This document shows positions 19,832 through 21,260 of a DNA stretch of 21,260 nt, one piece after another. A program made the position numbers and the translations under genes. The stretch comes from Zancudomyces culisetae (lineage: Eukaryota; Kickxellomycota; Harpellomycetes; Harpellales; Legeriomycetaceae), in NCBI GenBank assembly GCA_001969505.1, contig LSSK01001103.1, forward strand, positions 1 to 21,260, in the 5' to 3' direction. Every line of letters starts with the position of its first letter. Within the stretch, counting starts at the first letter, position 1. The notes under the pieces are model-generated. The model saw only the letters and a list, made by a program, of their open reading frames with translations, ran no database searches and was not told the origin of the DNA.

Positions 19832-21260
19832 ATGTCTACGGTTACGGTATTAAGAACAGAGGATAAGGCACTCGTAAAACGGTGCCAAATGTCAAGCGAA
19901 CATGTACGTACAAAAACTAGAAAAAATCCAATGCGCATTTTAGTGTTTGGCAAAGCTGAGAGTGAATGTGGTTAGTGCTAATGTAATAAAAAATAACTAA
20001 TCATGAATACATTAATAAAACATAGAAAATACTGGCAGCCACTGCAGCTAGGCTATATGTTGGAGATCAAAGGTCAATGCAATGGAAATATACGAAAATA
20101 TGGGGAGCAATTATACTAGTTAAAGATTTGAAAACAGGAGCGTATTTTTTAAGGATTATAAGTCTGGCAAGTAAAAAATTAAAAACTATACTAGGGCTGC
20201 AAATAGCTATAACACGTTGATAATAATGATAATAGAAAGGAAGAGAGGGCGTGATATGGGAGCAGGAGATATATGTTGGCTTTAGATTGGAGCAACGAAG
20301 GAGTACATTTTATATATTTGCAGGCGATGTAAGAACAAGATTTTTTGATACTGTATTTGTGCGAAATATGTTTGTGTATTAGTATATTAAAGTTGAATAA
20401 GGCTGCAGAAATATACGCGGAACTGTAACGAGGAAAACAATTTAAATACGTAGGAGCATGTTTTTGGGCTCGACTTTTGCAGCGAAGAAGAGGCAAATGT
20501 GTTTTATGGAAAGCTGAGTAAGCGAGCAGCAAAGTTGAAACCAAGTAAGTCTAACAGCGTTTTCTTAATTGTAGCTTTGCAGTAAAATTGATTCAAAAAT
20601 TAAAAAAAAAAATCCTAAACGGAAATGAAAATTATAGATTTGGGAAGCAGTAATAGCGAAAACGAGAAATACTCGAAATTAAACAGCAAAAACTTAAGCC
20701 AGCAGGAAATAGAAATGGTAAGCACGGTTTATCTTGGATCTTGGGGATATGAATATATATTTTGAGCGTAATATAAACGCTTGATAAATAAAGACACAAA
20801 AAAATAAAGAAAAGAAAAAAGGCAAGCTAACAATATGAATTTACAAATGATACTGATAAAAGATTGAGAATCCAAACCATCCAAAATGGAAAGCAATACT
20901 GCAGAGTCTAAAGGGGTTCGGAATAACAGAGAGCCAAATATCAGATAGAGAAGCTAGGGAACTTATAATGAGCTTTGTAGCGGAAAGTGGAGGAATAGAG
21001 AGCCTCGTATCCGAGTCAGCAACACAGCAGCAGGATAAACACGTGGATTACGTTGTACCAACACCCCCACCAGCCCCACCACCACCACCGCCATCGCTAC
21101 GAACCACATCTCAGCCAGCCAACATCTATACCAAACCGAAGGCATCGCCACCACCACCACCTCCACCCAGGCGCGGTGCGAAGGGTCGTCCGCCACCTCC
21201 ACCCCCGCCTTCTAGAAAGACTGTAAATACTAGGCCGCGCAACAATGGCCAGCCTGAGTT
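19832..21260 (+). CDS. WASP/Las17 actin nucleation-promoting factor (5' part; cut by window)
   Basis: Six exons are rebuilt with consistent phase: 19832-19903, 20026-20170, 20240-20328, 20454-20544, 20638-20717 and 20863-21260, the last cut by the window edge. This gives 291 residues so far. Residues 1-125 are a WH1/EVH1 domain: TEDKALVKR, ATAARLY, WKYTKIWGAIILVKD, YFLRIISL, GVIWEQEIYVGF, FYIFAGD, GLDFCSEEEANVF. After a short Ser/Lys linker, residues about 165-207 (HPKWKAILQSLKGFGITESQ, then FVAESGGIESL) match the helical C-terminal part of the WASP GTPase-binding domain. The CRIB core FxHxxHVG is absent. Then come proline runs (from about 224) as in WASP/Las17, which bind profilin and SH3 proteins. 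The expected WH2-central-acidic end that activates Arp2/3 lies beyond the window. The AAAG acceptor at 20239 was chosen because it gives the phase and the same loop length as Las17. Confidence 0.9.

Noticed and set aside
20616-20627. ATG at 20625 as the start of a WASP lacking WH1
   Set aside because: Upstream exons from 19832 encode a clear WH1 domain and join in phase through an acceptor at 20637, so the ATG at 20625 lies in an intron.
20963-21202. Minus-strand Val-rich frame at the right end
   Set aside because: It is the antisense of the WASP proline-coding CCA/CCG repeats.
1-21260. tRNA, rRNA, CRISPR or prokaryotic operon features
   Set aside because: I looked for TPsiC-like GGTTCGA boxes with a matching A box, direct-repeat arrays and Shine-Dalgarno-spaced genes and saw none; the introns and gene families are eukaryotic.

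Overview
The window is nuclear eukaryotic DNA, most likely from an early-diverging fungus. It is AT-rich, with many homopolymer and microsatellite tracts. Genes carry introns of about 78 to 413 bases with GTAAGT/GTATAC-like donors, CTAAC-like branch sites and TAG/CAG acceptors. They sit singly on both strands and there are no operons. A Rua1-type zinc domain, a membrane-anchored double-psi beta-barrel protein and a WASP with a retained GBD tail point to fungi. The exact clade is not provable from sequence alone; the Zoopagomycota (for example the insect-gut Harpellales) are a reasonable guess.

Layout, left to right. 1-1267 is mostly non-coding, with one coding-like but interrupted + strand stretch (594-944). 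1268-1798 (-) is a Cu/Zn-superoxide-dismutase-like exon that has lost the metal ligands. 2351-3595 (-) is a tyrosine/alanine-type aminotransferase in one exon. A 2 kb AT-rich divergent gap follows. 5645-7081 (+) is the NF-YC/HAP5 subunit of the CCAAT-binding complex in four exons. 7218-8164 (-) is prohibitin-1 in two exons, convergent with NF-YC. 8240-8497 (-) is an incomplete membrane-protein exon. 8641-9368 (+) is LSM4 in five exons, the first contributing only the ATG. 9798-10052 (-) is a decayed coding remnant. 10291-12948 (-) is a 755-residue Rua1-domain transcription-factor-like protein in four exons. 12949-17335 is a 4.4 kb gene-poor stretch with G-rich tracts. 17336-18584 (-) is a membrane-anchored barwin/expansin-like (DPBB) protein in three exons. 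19832 to the right edge (+) is WASP/Las17 (WH1, GBD-like helix, polyproline), cut by the window.

The main work was rebuilding spliced genes by hand. NF-YC, prohibitin, LSM4, the Rua1-domain protein, the DPBB protein and WASP each join with consistent intron phase and give family-typical proteins. The genes are unrelated housekeeping and cell-surface functions: CCAAT transcription, mitochondrial inner-membrane scaffold, U6/P-body RNA metabolism, amino-acid transamination, wall-associated surface protein and Arp2/3-actin control. I found no convincing new multi-gene system. The most interesting items are the ligand-less SOD-like protein, the LSM4 start codon isolated on its own exon, the paired CCHH pattern in the Rua1 domain, and the degenerate CRIB region of WASP.
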